Shown here in pieces: positions 44,298 through 59,600 of a DNA stretch of 64,000 nucleotides (position 1 is its first letter; every line of letters begins with the position of its first letter). This DNA comes from Mycogone perniciosa (lineage: Eukaryota; Ascomycota; Sordariomycetes; Hypocreales; Hypocreaceae). The position numbers and the translations under genes are program-made. The stretch is from assembly GCA_025331125.1 (NCBI GenBank), contig JAOALB010000090.1:1-64000 (forward strand), in the 5' to 3' direction. A model generated the notes under the pieces. That model worked only from the letters and a program-made list of their open reading frames with translations, ran no database searches and was not told the origin of the DNA.

Positions 44298-47200
44298 CTA
44301 GGCAATATGCACGTCCAACCTCACGTCATCAAGCAGTTGTGTTGGACTGCTGACGAAGAGTACCTCCAATGCCGCAACAAGTGCCTTGCCGACAGTTTGG
44401 GCTTGAGAAGAGGATAAGACAGAAGTCCAATAACCCATACGGACATGTACCTGGTCACCAGACTCAACAACGTAGATAGAAATGGCATACTAAACATTAT
44501 ATTAGCTGGGTATTGACATAGGGGAACGAGAGAAAGCAGCAGGGTTTTCGACTTCTCCCATGGTTGTTAATACAAACCTCGTCAGTCATGAATGAACCAA
44601 CATTCTTCATCTCCACAGTGCTATGTCCATAAGGTGACTGTTCTTGGAAACGTTGTATATTGAGGAAGGTATTGAACAAAGTCTTCGGTGCTGAGATAGC
44701 CTTGTGAATGTCGGCCAAGGAGCAGTTTTGGTTCTATGCGGCAGAGTGAGATTAGCATCCACAGTATTTGGTTTGTCGGGATACTTGAAAGAGTTAATTG
44801 TACGCACCATCATGGCTTCAGCAAGATCAATTTGTAGTGTCTTCAGCAATGAAAAGAGTTGAGTTCGGGAAGGAATGCGGACATGGCATGGCATGAGATT
44901 TATGAAGGGTCCAGGAGTAACGTCGACATCAGGGATGGGAGCGTCGCGACCTGACATCATGTAACCAAACGTGACGTTGTCAACTCCAGTGAACTGACGC
45001 AAGACCAAAGCCCAAGCTGTCTGGAACAGACTGCCAGTGGTGACACCATGTTGTCGACAGAATGTTCGTACGTCACGATGTCCGTTGAAAGGCACATCGA
45101 TGCTTTCAAATGAGACATCCGAATACGCTGTTGTGCCGTGTAGAGATGGGAAATGACTTGATTGTGCATCGCGGAGATGGTGTTGCCAGAATTCAGTAGC
45201 TTTGGGCCGATCTGAGTTATTGATACATGCTATAAACTCACGATATAGCGGAGCAGGTTGGTCAAGCATGCCAGTGGTATAAAGGACCTGGAAATCATGC
45301 CAAAACACGCTGAGCGAGACACCGTCATAAAGACTATGGCTGAGCTGGAATTGAGCAAAGACTTTGCCATCGTGTGTTTCTGCTAGCACCAGTCTGTGTG
45401 CCGGCACAGAAGCGTCGGGTATGGATGGAGAGATATCGAAGATAGCCTCCGGGTCCGACGAGGTGCTTGCAATACATGACACAGGTACTTGGAAACTCTT
45501 CAACACAATTTGATACCGACGACCTTCCGGAGCTTTCTTAAAAATGGTCCGGAGAATGGAGTGGCGATCAACGACCTTCTGCCAGGCAGCTAATACACGA
45601 GCCAGACTGATTCCCTCAGAGGGGGATGAAGGCTGCAGCTCATATATCCAGCTAGCATACCAGCTGTTCTGGAGGGACTCCTGCGCGTCAAGGATGCTTT
45701 CTTGCATGGGTGAAGCTGAATAGATGTCCTGTACATTGGTAAGGTCCACTCCTAAATCTGGAACATTGCTTTGGATGACTTCAGGGATCACATGGTCTGC
45801 AGCCGTTGAAAGTGTTTTCTCCGCACGAACACAGTGAGGAGCCAATTCAGCAATGGTCTTATACTCGAAGATCTGACGTGCGGTAAGAATGACCCCCTGG
45901 GTGCGGGCTCGCGAGATGACTTGCATGGCAAGCAATGAGTCTCCGTGGCTGAAGAAACTCTCGTCCACGCTAATATCCAAAGGTGGGATACCTAGAACTT
46001 GGCTCCAAAGCGTCTGGAGGAATACCTCCATTTCGGTTGACGGCGGCACTATACTGCTTTCCTTCGAGTGTGAGTCCTTGTGACCACCATTGTAGCCGTT
46101 GGTAGCGCTGTTTGTCGGCCGAACATCAACCAAGTTTCCGTCACTTAACAAGTCAATTTCTTTGATGATCTTGTGCGGGTTGCCAAGTATGCAATCAACT
46201 GCCTTTAACACAGTGCCAACCACATCAGAGGCTTGATCTGGAGATAACACTGAGGGCCAGTACTCAAGAGTGACATCAATGCCAGCCTGCGAATCGATTA
46301 TCTGCAAGTTAAGGGCATACTAAAAGAAAAATTGGGATTAGCTTGGCAACATCATAATTAGGTCATTCTACTCACCTCAATCTCACCACTTGCTGGCTGT
46401 GCTTCGAATGAGATGGTTTCTCTTGCTTCCCTCTGTCCTGTGGGTTCGGATGGAGCCTTGAGCACATTAACTATAGTATTGAAAAGCGAGTCACTACCGG
46501 CGCCGACGGCATGCGATATATCTTTCAGAGAGCAGTATTGATACGGCAAACTCTTCAAATAGGATTCCTGAGTATCCCGAAGGAGTTCAAGAAGGGTTGA
46601 GGTAGGATCGATCTTGGTTTGGAAGATTAGCATGTTGATGAGTGGTCCGATGATGTGGTGCACATTATGGATTGGCGCATCACGACCTGAAGTTAGGTAT
46701 CCAAAAGAAACCGCATCGCTACCAAGGTAGGAGCGTAAGACAAGAGCCCATATAGTTTTGAAGATATCAGCCAATGAGACGTCATAATCGCCACAGAAGC
46801 GCTTGATTGAAGCGGCGTGATCACCATTGAGCGTAGATTGAACGACAGGAAGTCCGGGAACAACAGAATCGGGCGTGTCGTTCAGGGAAGGGAAATGAGA
46901 TGGTGTGACATCTCCAAGATAGCACCTCCAAAACTGCAGGCCGGCTTCGGCTGGCTGGCTTCGAATGTATGCAATATAATCGCCATATGCTGGAGCTACT
47001 TCGGTGGGTAGCGTGTTGGTGTACGCAGCTGAAAGTTCATTTATGAGGAGCTGCGTAGACAAAGCGTCACTAAGCACATGGTTGATGTCAAGTTTGCAGT
47101 AGACATCTCCAGATGACTTCAATTGACAAATGGTCACGAGGTATTGCAGGTCAGACTCATTGTATGTGTCGACCTTTTCGGCATTCAAGAACTCTTCAAG

Positions 47201-47600
47201 AGTGTCACATTCCATCTTGATGATAGGAGCTGCCACTTGCTTTGCTATGACTTGAACAAAATTGGCTTCAGAGAAACCAGCTTCGATAAAGTAGGAGCGA
47301 AGTACCTGATGTCTTTGAATGATCTTGTTCCAAGCTGCTGTAAGGCGATTGACGTCGACTTGCAACTCAGCATCAGCGGCAGCGTGAGATGCTATCGTCA
47401 CCTTCCAGCAATTGCCGACCTTGTATTGATCGGGTGATTTGGCTTGACTAATGAGGATACCCTCCTGGACTGGAGAGCAAGGGAATGCATCTTCAATGTT
47501 GTCTTCACTTGCAATTCCGAGGTCAGAGATGCACGTAGATATGAAATCATCCAGTAGTTGCGCCTTCACAGGCAATAAGCTGTATTGCTCAAGCTGGCTA
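44298..47600 (-). other. NRPS terminal C-T-C unit without adenylation domain
   Basis: C 46140-47600 (NHVLSDA near 47080, Ala for Gly; contains the 56-nt intron), T 45830-46060 (SHGDSLLAMQ near 45940, phosphopantetheine Ser kept), C 44298-45760 (SHSLYDGVSL near 45330; contains two introns). The two C domains have the full length of about 450 residues. The middle T has no A domain of its own, as in the ends of fungal siderophore and some depsipeptide synthetases. Confidence 0.75.
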
Positions 47601-50600
47601 GCCCCATGCGTAACTGGGTCGCTGTCGGTGGCCTTCTCGCCTAGCTTCTGAATCGTCCTCAGTCGCATAATGTCTTGAACCAATATGTTGATTCCCTCAG
47701 CTCTAGCCTTGGATACCACCTGCATCGCCAGGATCGAATCTCCGCCCAGGTGTGCAAAGGTTTGATCCGTGCTGATTGTGCTTGGTTCCCTTTGTAGCAC
47801 ATCGCCCCATATCTTCCGAAGGGCTATCTCATAAGGAGTTGAGGGCTGGACCACCACCGCTATGCTTGAAGCTGAGTACTTTTTGAGTACACTTGATTCG
47901 ACTTTTGCGACGAGCTCCCGAAGAGTGCGGCGGTCGATTTTGCCAGATACCGTCTTCGGTATCTTGGATACAGGTAGGAATAACTTAGGAACCATGTAAG
48001 CCATAATGTTTTTCTCGAGGACGGAGACAGCCTGGCTAACTGGTCCTTCCAACACCCCGAGGGCTGGAAGAATCATTGGAACTTGAGAAGGCTCCTCTTC
48101 TTGTGTGTGGTGCAGGAACGCCGCAAGAACCTTGCTCTCTCCGACCCGGACTTGTTCAACCACAACATCTATATTTTCGCCGATAACCTTACGGATGTTG
48201 TGCTCAATTTCTCCAAGCTCAACCCTTTGGCCGTTGACCTTGACTTGCATGTCATTGCGCCCCATATAACTCAGGGAACCATCTGGGTTAAGCCTGGCCA
48301 AGTCACCTGTCTTGTAGCATCTATAAGGGAAGTCGTGTCCAACTGACTTGGTGAATTCGGGAGCTTGAATAAAGGAGCTCTCCGTCTTTTTCACATCACC
48401 GAGATAGCATCGTGCCAGTAATGGACCTTGGAGTAGCAACTCCCCAACGCTGCCAATCGGCAAGACAATATCGTGATCATTGGGATCGACAACCCAGACC
48501 TTACCATAGACGGGCATACCAATCTCTCGTATGTCGGCGGGTATATCGTCGTAGTGTTTGCCTACGAAAAAGATTGAAGCTTCACAAGGGCCGTAGTAAT
48601 TGAGCATGCGAGCTTTACCGACCCACGCCTCAAGACAGTCGCGGCTTATAGCTTCTCCTGCAAATACAATTCCCTTAAGGCTGGGTACAGGCTCCATAGT
48701 AGCTAAGATTGATGCGACTGTGGTTGTGAGACAGGCCCAGTTCGCTTGCGAGCGATTGATAGCACCAGCTAGATCCTCAAGACGCTCTTGCTCTGTCGGA
48801 ACACAGACGCAGCCTCCATGTGTCAAGGTAGAGAAGATATCATGGAGTGAGATGTCAAACACATAGGATGCAAACTGGAGTGTTCGCGTAGATGGGCCCA
48901 TTCCAAACGCCTGTCCATGTGCCTCCATGCTGGTGCACAGGGCTTGGTGCTCTAGCATCACACCCTTCGGAACGCCGGTACTTCCGGAGGTGAATATTAC
49001 AACGGCGACATTGGATGGTGTGGGTTTCTTTTGCTGATCCAAAGCCAACTCGGGCAGGACGTGAAGCATTTCGAGGCTGACTTCGACAACAGTCCTGTCT
49101 GCCTTGACAAGCTGTGGACTCAAGTTGGGTGAAGAGAGAATGATGGTTGCCCCGGTGGTATGGATGACCGTCTCAGTTCGATCCATGGGGTGAGATGGAT
49201 CAAGAGGGACGAAACCACCACCAGACTTGAGAATAGCGAGTGTGCAAACAACAGCAACAGCCGACTTCTCAAAGTAAAATGGTACCAGTATTTCAGGACC
49301 TACGCCAAGCCCCTGCAAGTGTGCTGCCAGCTTAGTAGAGAGGACATCCAGCTCGTGGTAGGTTAGGTCTGTATCCAATGCAGATATAGCCTGGCCTTCT
49401 GGCCTCTTTTGGGCCTGTACCATGACCCGCTCATGGATTAAGTCGTTAACAGCAGACCAATCACGTCGGTTGTTCCACGTGCGAATTCTTTCAAGGTCAG
49501 ACTGGCTGCAAACAGAAAGTTTTGTGATCTTGCGCTCAGGCTGATTGACGATGTGCGAGACGGCCGTCTTCAGCGTTTCACCAAGACTGTTGGCAGTATC
49601 GATGGATACCTTGTCGCTCCAATGAGTGAGTGAGACCGAAACGTCCGCATCAGTAGCTACAATGCCAACGATGCAATCGTATTCAGTTGGGTCGTTGCCT
49701 CCGACTGGCTCAATGCCTAAAGGCTGTGACGGTAAATCGTCAGGAACGGACGAGGCTCTTTTTTGGATAGACATGACAGTGCTGAACAATGGACCTCCAT
49801 GCAGTCTCTCTCTGAGAGCATGTTGAATATCAGCCAGGGACGTGTACTGATGGGTTAGTCCCCGGAGGAAATCGTCCTGAACCACATTCAGGCCCTGCAT
49901 AACTGTGAGGGAGTTGTCAAGTGTGAGGCGGGTAGGGAGGATGTTGATCAGCGGCCCCACCATCCGGTCAACTCCATTAACTGATGCGTCTCGCCCTGAG
50001 CTCAGATATCCAAAACAAACTTCTTCGGAGTTGGTGTATAGACGGAGGACGATAGCCCAAGCCAGGTGGAATATGTTAGAAATAGTGACATTGTTAGTGG
50101 CACAGAAGTCGTTCAGGTGTTGGAGGTCAATGCCAAGATCGAACTTTTGTATCTCCAATGAACTTGGAATATCGCGGGAGTTGGGTAAATCAAGGTACAT
50201 AGGCGAAACATTACCTAGGTACTTTTTCCAATATGAAAGGTTGGCATCCTGATCTTGAAGGCCAAGGAATGCAACATAGTCGCTGTAGAGTGGCCGTTCA
50301 GTTTCAAGAGTGCCACCATAAGCCAGCATCAAGTCCTCGAGAATGAGTGGCATTGAAGTGCCATCAGTGAAGACGTGGTTCATTTCAATGTTGAGGAAGA
50401 TCGCATCCTCAGGTGTCTGACAGATTCGCAGGCGTTGGGGGAGTCTTGGGGTATTCGTAGATCCTTCAATTGCTTTCTCAGCTGATAAGAACCTCGAATC
50501 ATCGCGCTGACATTGGATAATCGGTGGTTTAACATCAACCTTTTTGAGGACAACTTGGAGGTATGCTCCTCCGCTTCCCGGCCCTTCAGCCACGACGGTT

Positions 50601-53600
50601 CGGAGAGTTGAGTGGCGATCGACAACTGTTTCCCAGGCCCGTTGCAGCTTAGGCAACTCAATCCTTACGTCTGATTGTGGCTTGACTTTGCAGACGAGGT
50701 GGAACTGATAAACGCTAGATGACCGTCCTTGGCTGAGCAGCATGCCCTGTTGGATGGGACTGCATGGGTAGATTTCCTCAACATTTCTCACATCAAAGAT
50801 GCCAGCCGCAGGTAGTGATTTGCCCAATATGTAGTCCAAGTCCTTGTAGTCTACATTGAGAAGTGGGTAGTCGCTCAAGGTTGGGGTAGGGGGACAGTCT
50901 TGTAATTCAGATAAGGCATTCTCCAAGGATTTGCGATAGAGCTGTACCCAGCTCTGGAGCCTCTCATTCTTAGCTATTCCATTGCTGTAGAGGAATCGAA
51001 CTTCAAGTTGGCCTCCGTTGACGCTTGCGGTGACGTCGATTACTGCGTCTCGCCTCGCTGCCAAATTTACGTCTGTCCATTTTCGGTCGCTGCGGTCAAG
51101 TGGTTGGAAGAGGGCCTCATCGCGTTCGAGTTGCTGGAACTGTCCGAGGAAGTTGAAAAGAATCTCAACGGTGGGGTCATTGTTGGAATTATGGTTAGCC
51201 AGGTCATGGAACACCTGGAGTGCCTTGGACTCTGTCACTCTTCTCGTATCTTTCACCTGCGCCAAATTATGGAGTATTCCCGCCTTGGTGTCGGCTTCTA
51301 GGAAAAATGGTTTTAGAATTGTGAACCAGCCAACCGTCTCCGCTGGATCGACATCGTTATTGAAGGTTTCACGACCGTGGCCTTCAACATGAACAACTGC
51401 GTTGGAGCGGTCCGAGAAGGCTTGTTTGAAGGAAAAAGACAAGCATGCAAGCAGGATGTCAACAGTTTCAGTAGATAGGGGATCGTTGCCGCGACCGAGA
51501 AGCATCGTTGTCAGATCCTTGCTTATCTGGAACTCAGCGCTACGGGTATTGTTAAATGTGTTGTCTTGCAAATCAAGGCCCCAGTATTCAACGTTTTCTG
51601 CAGGAATTTTGACATCTTGCCTGAGATTGCCTCTTGTAGGAGCCGCGACATGTGCACTTGACGTCGAACACCAAGCCTGGAATGAAAGCTTTGAGCTCCT
51701 GGACAATTCCTTCTTAGTCACCAAGGTTTCCAAATCTTGAAAAATGACTCGCCAGGAAACAAGGTCAATCACCAAATGGTGCGCGACGAGGAAAAGGGCC
51801 TGGCCATTGTCACGGATGTTGAACAGAGCAGCGCGGAACAGCGGTCCCTCTCGGATATCTAGGCTTTCTTGCAGGCCTTGAACAATGTCATCCATGTCAC
51901 CGATGGCGTCTATGTCATGCGTGCTGTAGCTGTACGAGGCGTCAATATTGTGAGTTATGCGCTGTCGCCATGTGCCATCGTCGAACTTCTCAAAGCGGGA
52001 TCGAAGCATGGAGTGCTCAACTACCAAACCGCGAATAGCATCAGCAAATTCATTTGACGCGACGTATCTGCCAAGTTGCAGCGCGAAGCTCTGGTTGTAA
52101 TGGTTTTCGCCATCGGGGTAGAGTTGGAAATACAGGTTCTGGATAGGAGAAAGATCGAATGCAACGTCAACCTGCTCTTCGATGTTCTGTATTCGATTCT
52201 GTTGCACCGGCTTTGCGCCGAGGACAATGGCTGCAAGAGTCTTAGCACGAAGTATAGTTTGCACTGAGATGGCTAGGCCTGCCTCTCGAGCTTGCGAAGA
52301 GAGACGAATGGCTGAGATAGAATCTCCCCCCAAGCCCATAAAAGATCGCGAGAGCAGCATTTCTTTCTCCGACTTGTTCAACACCTCTCCACACAGCTTC
52401 TGGATTTGTCGCTCTAGAGGCGTGGCGGGTGTCGATGACGAATCCTGAGCTTCCAAATCTTTAATTTCACGGTACAGTGTGTCGTTCATGTTGTTGATCC
52501 AAGTATTGATGCTTTTTCTGTCTAATTTACCAGACGAGTTTAGAGGCATAGATTGAACTACAGCCCAGGTTTGAGGGATCATATGTATCGGCAATTTGGT
52601 CGCTAACCAGTCAGCTGCCGCCACGATTGCATTCTTTGCACGGGTGCTCTTCACCAGTGCCATAGACGAGTCGCGGTGATTATGTGCCGAATTCGCAACA
52701 CTTGCCAATGTGACGACAGCAATCAGTTGTTTGCTACATGCCCCTTGGCTGGGAAAGGCAACTAGAGTGTTATCAAATTCAGGATATGATGAGAGATTCC
52801 ACTCGATATCTCCAAGCTCGACACGCTGTCCACGGATTTTGACCTGGGAATCCGATCGGCCAATAAAGTTGAGTGTTCCCTGAGACGTATAGCGGACGAG
52901 ATCCTTGGTCCTGTATAAACGCTTTGACTCTCCATTCGCCCATTTAGGGTTGGTTATGAAAGCGGCTTTAGTTTTTTGGGGATCCTTCAAATACTCTCGT
53001 GCGAGAATAGGGCCTTCGATGAGAAGTTCTCCGATGGTACCGACAGGAGCGAGTCGATTGTAGTCTGTAGGATCGACAACCCATACTTTGCAGCCAACTC
53101 CAACACCAATATTGGTGGACTCGATGTCCCCAGAGAGATCTTGCGTTGAGACAACACATGCTATACTAGCTTCTGCTGGTCCATAGCCATTGATTAACTC
53201 GACTCTACCGGCCCAAGTATCGACAACGTCCTGGCGAACAGCTTCTCCTCCCAAGCAAAGCGTTTTGAACGAGGGGACTGTTTCGGGCTTGATTAGAGCG
53301 GCAACAGTTGGGGTGAGGTCGCCCCAGGTTGCACCGTAGCGGGCGATAGCGGCGCCGATATCATTCATCCTCTCATAATCAGATGGCACGCAAACAGTGG
53401 CTCCATGCTGAAGGGTGGTAAATATTTCCTCAACGCTGACATCGAAGGTGTATGAGGCAAACTGAATCGCCCTTGTTGACGAGCGGACATGTTGGGCCCG
53501 CCCGTGTGCTCGAGCAGATGTTGCCATGGAGCGATGTTCAATGATAATACCCTTGGGTTTTCCAGTACTGCCAGAAGTGAATTGCACAAATGCTGCGTCT

Positions 53601-56600
53601 CTGGTAGATCCAGTCTGTCCTGCCTGAGTCCCAGGGGGCATTGCTTCCAAGGCAGCTGGCGATATAACGAGGACCTGGTCTACAAGACCCTGGGAAATAT
53701 GTTGTTGAGTCGGTGAGCAAACGATCAACTTTGCCTCTGTATCTTCGATAATGCTCTTGAGGCGGTCCTGGGGGTATGCCGGGTCGAGGGCGGCGCATGC
53801 GCCTCCAGCCTTGAGAATTCCCAGCATGGCTGCAGCTGTCCACACGGATTTCTCGAAGCAAAAAGGCACAATGGTTTCTGAACAAATACCTCGGATTCTC
53901 AACTGATGGGCAATTCGGTCTGCTGCCTCCTCTAGTTCCGCATAGGTGAAACGGCCATCCCAGCCAACGACCGCTTCTTTGTCGGGTGTCTGTTGTGCAT
54001 TCTTTCGGATTATTTCATCCACACGGGAGTCACAAATGTCAATCTCTCCCTCGTTCCATCGCGTGATATCTTCAATATTGCGTGGAGAAACCAGGTCGAG
54101 GCGCTCGATGATATTGCTACTATCACGCACAATACTTCTCACAGTCTGTGCAAATATGGAAGCAATATGTTCTGCCATCCCCGGGGAAATTTGAGATTCC
54201 TGGCATTCGAGATGAAGATCGATCGCATGACTTGAGGTTGTGATATCAACCACAGCTGCATACTCCGTGGGGTCTGTGCCAGAGAGGCGATGGGTCTGAA
54301 TGGAACCGCCTAAAGCGATGTCTTCCTTCGACTTTTGAAGAGACAGAATGGTATTGAAAAGTGCTCCACTATGTATTCCGAGAGCATGATGAATCTCGGC
54401 CAATGAGGCATGCTGGAATTCTAGATTGGCGAGGAAGTCGAGTTGGCATTGTTGCAGAACATTTGCCGCTGTGTTGTTCTCAAGATTCAACCGACAGATC
54501 ATCATATTAATGGTAGGGCCAACGAGATTATCAATGCCCTTGACAGGGGCATCTCTGCCCGCAGATAAATAACCAAAGCAGACGTTGTTTGACCCCGTGA
54601 ATGCACGCAGGACGATGGCCCAACTGGTTTGAAGCAGCGCAAATGTCGTGATGCTGCTCTTCTTACAGAAGTCTTCAAGCTCATGGACACTGATTCCGAT
54701 GTCGATGTGTGTGATACGCTGTCCCTGTGCTTCAGGCTTTGGCTTTCCGTCGAGTAGATTAGGGAAATAACAAGGCTCAACTCCTTCGAGGTACTGTTTC
54801 CAGTGGGAGATTTGCTTTGGGGTAGATGTAGACTGAACAAATTCCACGTAGTCTCGGTAATGTGGCCCTATGCCTGAATCGAGTTGATCGTCGTAGGCTA
54901 GTGTCAGGTCGCGAATCAAGACACCAACACTATAGCCGTCGATGATCTTGTGGTCCATCGCCAGCTTGAATAATACCCTCTTGTCATCCGTTGTACACAC
55001 AGTGACATGGTGAGGCGGCAGCTCAGGCGAGAACTCAATTGCCTCAGAGGTCTGAAGTGCAGCCAAGGCCTCATCAAATTGACGGTAGTGGCTCTTCCTG
55101 ACAACGATCTTCGTGGAATTCAGTGTCACTTGGTTGGCAAGTCCATCTCTTTGCCCAACATCGAGGAATATTGTCCGGAGCATTGGATGGCGGTTGACAA
55201 CCTTGTGCCAGGCTTCAATAACCTTTTGACCATTGATTGGCCGGTCGGGGTTCTTTGATGTGAACTCAACGACGGACTGGGACAGGTACGCATCTTCACT
55301 TCTCTGTTGTGAAATCATCATACCCTGTTGAAGCTTAGAAAGCGGGTAGATCTCTTCGATGAAATTGATGTCATTAGCACTTCTTTTTCGCATCTCAGTC
55401 TGAATGTCATCAAGACTTTCCCAGTTCAGAGGCATCAAGGGCATATCAGCTAGGGTTAACCGCCGGTTCAGTGATGGCAACAGTCCAGCCATTTGCTGCA
55501 AAAAATTCTCACAGCTGTGAATCCAGGTCTGGATGCGATTCTGATGCTTCATTCGCTTGCTGTAAACAAAATGGAACTGTAGAGAGTCACCCCGTCCAGA
55601 TACCAGCACATCTACGAGGGCAACACGGGCGGCATCGGGTGAGTAGTTAAACGCCTCCGAGTCCATGGAAAAGTCTCCATACTGGCTGAAAAGCGAGTCA
55701 TCTCGCTCCAGCTGCTGGTACATTCCCACGTAGTTGAATAATAGCTCTGGTCGGCGGTTGTCAGAAAATGCCTGACGGCCCTTTTCATGAAGGTGCTGGG
55801 AACAGAAAAACGGCCATCCGCTTCCGGGCGTGCGCCTCCTAAGATCCTTTGCGCGCACAATGGCATTTCTGACGTCGCTGTTCTCACCACAGTACAATGG
55901 GGCCATTGTCGTGAACCAGCCAACTGTATTTGTGACATCAATGGAAGGATCCCAAGCCTGTCTGCCGTGACCTTCGTAGAAAAGGGTGACTGAGGAGCGC
56001 TCGGCAAATGTCTGGTTGAACGAATGGCAGACTGCAGCCATCATGAGCTCAACTGGTTCGGTATTAAAGGCATTGTTTGCTTCGCCCATGAGGGTGAGTG
56101 TGGTTTCCCTGCTCAGGGTGAAATTTGCAATGATGCCGTCCTCTATGGCATTTGGCTCGTCTTCCATGCCCCAGAATGCATAATCTGTCTTGGGAGGAGT
56201 CTGAGGTAGGACGCTTGTAGGGTCATGGTTGTCGGCACTATATGCTGCTTGTAGCTCGCTCCAGACCTGGAACGAGAGTGGCTTTTTACTGGGAAGGGGT
56301 CGCCGTAAAAGGATTTCTTCCAGGTCATGAAGAAGAACTCTCCAGGAAACAAGATCCACTACAAGATGATGAGCGATCAGCAACAAGCACTGAGTTGTTT
56401 GCGGGCCAGCTACAGGAGCATCGATCAGATGTGCAGCGAAAAGAGGGCCCTCCACAATGTCAAAGGTGGAAGAAGCCAGGGTTTGGTTTACCAATGGCTG
56501 TAGTTGATCCTCGCTTGAGACTTGGTGTTTCGAGAACGTGTATGACCCTGAAATATCTCCACTAATCACTTGCTGCCAGACATTGTCTCCGGTTAAGTGG

Positions 56601-59600
56601 AATCTGGCCCTAAGCATAGAGTGCCTGTTCACGATCTGGTGTATGGCTTCGCGGACTTGGACGTCGGAAACTTGACGATTGATCTTGAGCGTGAAACTCT
56701 GGTTGTAACGTTCCTTTCCACTTGGCATACGACCAAAGTGTGCCTGCTGGATTGGTGATAAGTCGAATGCCACTTCGAGGCGCTCATCTGCAAGTTCTTG
56801 ATGTGTGTTGAGCTCAGTCGCCTTGGTGGCAAGCTCAGAGAGACTTTGGCATCGCAAAACATCCTGCACCGTGACAGAGATGTCCAATTTTCTGCATTGG
56901 GATACCACTTGCATGGCGGTCAGAGAGTCTCCTCCAAGGCTCATGAAGGATCTAGAACGAGCGATATGCTTGCGGTTCAGGACATGTGCCCAAACTTGTA
57001 TGAGGCTGCGTTCCATATCCGTGAGCTGCAAATCGCCATCTTCCTCGGCCTCGGTGATAGCGATTTGGTCAAGAATACCAGCATCTAGGCGCTCAATCCA
57101 CAGGTTGACCCTCAAGCGATCCATCTTGCCAGAGGTGTTCAGCGGTACTCTCTGCACAACCAACCAGACCGATGGTACCATGTACGATGGTAGTTTATTC
57201 GCCAGAGCGGTTTTAACATCCTGGAGGCTTGAAGCAGTATCTGACTGCTGATTAGAGTCCAGGAGTTCGAGTCCAGCCTTTCCATCTGGGGTCTCAAAGT
57301 CCCGAAGAGACATCACCGCGACAATCTTCCCTGCCAAGGGTCCAGCCTTCGGCATGAAGGCGAGGCCATGAAGGACTGATGGATGTTCCCAGAGGTTAAA
57401 TTCGATCTCTCCAAGTTCCACACGGTTGCCACGGATCTTAACTTGAGTGTCCTTTCGGCGTACAAATTGTATGGTGCCATCTGCATTATAACGGCCCAAA
57501 TCACCAGTGAGATACATCTTCCGTCCGGAGCGGCCATGTCCTTTCGTGAATCCAGGATCTGTGACGAATGCAGCAGCAGTCTTCTCAGGCTCTTTGAGGT
57601 ATCCTCTAGCCACAAGAGGTCCCTCAATCAACATCTCACCGACACCTCCCACAGGTACAAGGCGGTTATAATCAGTTGGGTCAACCAACCACACCAAAGC
57701 ACCAAAAGAGTAGCCAAGATTGGCTGGGTCGGCGTCTGGGCTCATTTCGAGATTGTACAACACACACACGCAGCATTCAGAGGGTCCGTAAACGCAGGTG
57801 AAGCGAGTATGCCCAGCCAGAAGCTTAACTGTCTCCTTGCGGATAGGCTCACCACCCATCATGATGTCCACACCTTTAACATCCTCCGGCGTGAGAAGGC
57901 TTGCAACGGTAGGTGTCATACCAGCCCAATTTGCTTTGTATTTCTTAATAGAGCCAACAAGATCGTTCATTCTCTCAGTCTCCGTAGGAACACACACGGT
58001 GCCACCACGCATCAACGTCGTAAACTGATCTGCAATACTCAGATCAAACATATATGCCGAAAACTGGAGAACTCTAGAGTGCGTGCCGATGTGAAGAATG
58101 TCACCGTAAATGTTGGCACTTGTGGTCCATGTGCTATGCAGCAGGATACTGCCCTTGGGCTTTCCTGTACTTCCGGACGTGAAGACGACAAAAGCAGCGT
58201 TATCGGGTTGAACGATTGTCTTAGGTGCTATCTCTCCACCGTTTTTGAAGCTCCTCTCTGAAAGAGTCTTGTGACTAACAACAAGGACTTTGTCGACAGT
58301 CCCTGCAAATCGCTCGGCTTGCACCTCTGAGGTGAGGATCACACGGGCTTCAACATGCTGGGCGATCTCTGAGAGTCGACTCGTTGGGTGAGAAGAATCG
58401 AGAGGCACACAAGCTCCGCCTGCCTTTAGGACGGCAAGTATGCCGACGATGTGCCAGCCACTTTTCTCAAAACACAGGGGCACAAAGACTTCAGGTCCTA
58501 CACCGTAGGTGCACAACTCCTGGGCCAGTATTTCAGATAGACGATCTAGTTCTGAATATGTCACCTCGAGGTCCCAAGCACACACCGCCTGGTGAGACGG
58601 TTGGAGCCTCACAAACTCGTCAACGACGTCATGTACACAGCGCTCGACCTTAGGGGGAGCGACCGCGTTCCATTTCTCAATCTGCTGGATGCTGGTTTCT
58701 CCAGCAATGGCAAGATCTCCTAACTTCTGTTCAGTATTGCTTAGAACGGTCGTAAACCCTTCTCGAATAGCATCCGCGATGAAAGAAGCCATTTCATCTG
58801 GAATAGCGGCAGCTTGGTAATTGAAGATGAAGCCCAACTCGGCCTCGCCCACTTCAACGTTCATAGAGCAAAGATACTCTGTTGGATCGTACATGGCGAC
58901 TGTTTCTACAGACAGCCCTTGAGTATCCTTCACATTATGCGGCCTTGAGAGAGATACACTGGTATTGAACAAGGCTGTGCCGGAAAGAGCAAGAGCGTGC
59001 TGAATATCGATGAGAGGGCAGTGCTGGTGCGGGATGCCATCAACGTAGTCGCTCTGAGCTTGAGTTATGAGCTCAATGATGGTCTTTTCACGGTTCAGCC
59101 GGTATCGCATGACGACTGTATTGATCAGCGGGCCGCATATCTCGTGGGGATCACGTCCAAGCTCAATATCACGGCCTGAAACTTGATAACCGAAGCACAC
59201 CTCCTCGGAGCCCGTGTAGGCGCCAAGGATAATAGCCCAGACAGTCTGGAAGACGTTTGAGAGGGTTGTCCCATTCCTGGCACAGAATGCTGTTGCTTGT
59301 TCATACAGATGATTAAGTCTCATATGAACGCTCTTGTTCGGGTTTTCTCCGTGAAAGTTGTATTGCAGCTTGGGAAAGTGGCATGGTGTAACATCCTCAA
59401 GGTATGTTGCCCAGTAGTTGAGGCTATGTTCGGTATCTAGTGTCTGAAGGAATGCCACATAATCTCCATAACCAGTAGGGTTATCACTTTCGTGAGCTTG
59501 GCGCTTGCCTTCATAGTTTCCAACAAGTTCGCTCATCATCATGTCAAGAGAGTGTGCATCCACAATGGCATGATTGATCACGAGACAGCAATACACATCG

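Noticed and set aside
57383..58261. 292-codon plus-strand open frame
   Set aside because: It is antisense to the A domain of NRPS module b, which has clear motifs on the other strand; a shadow frame.
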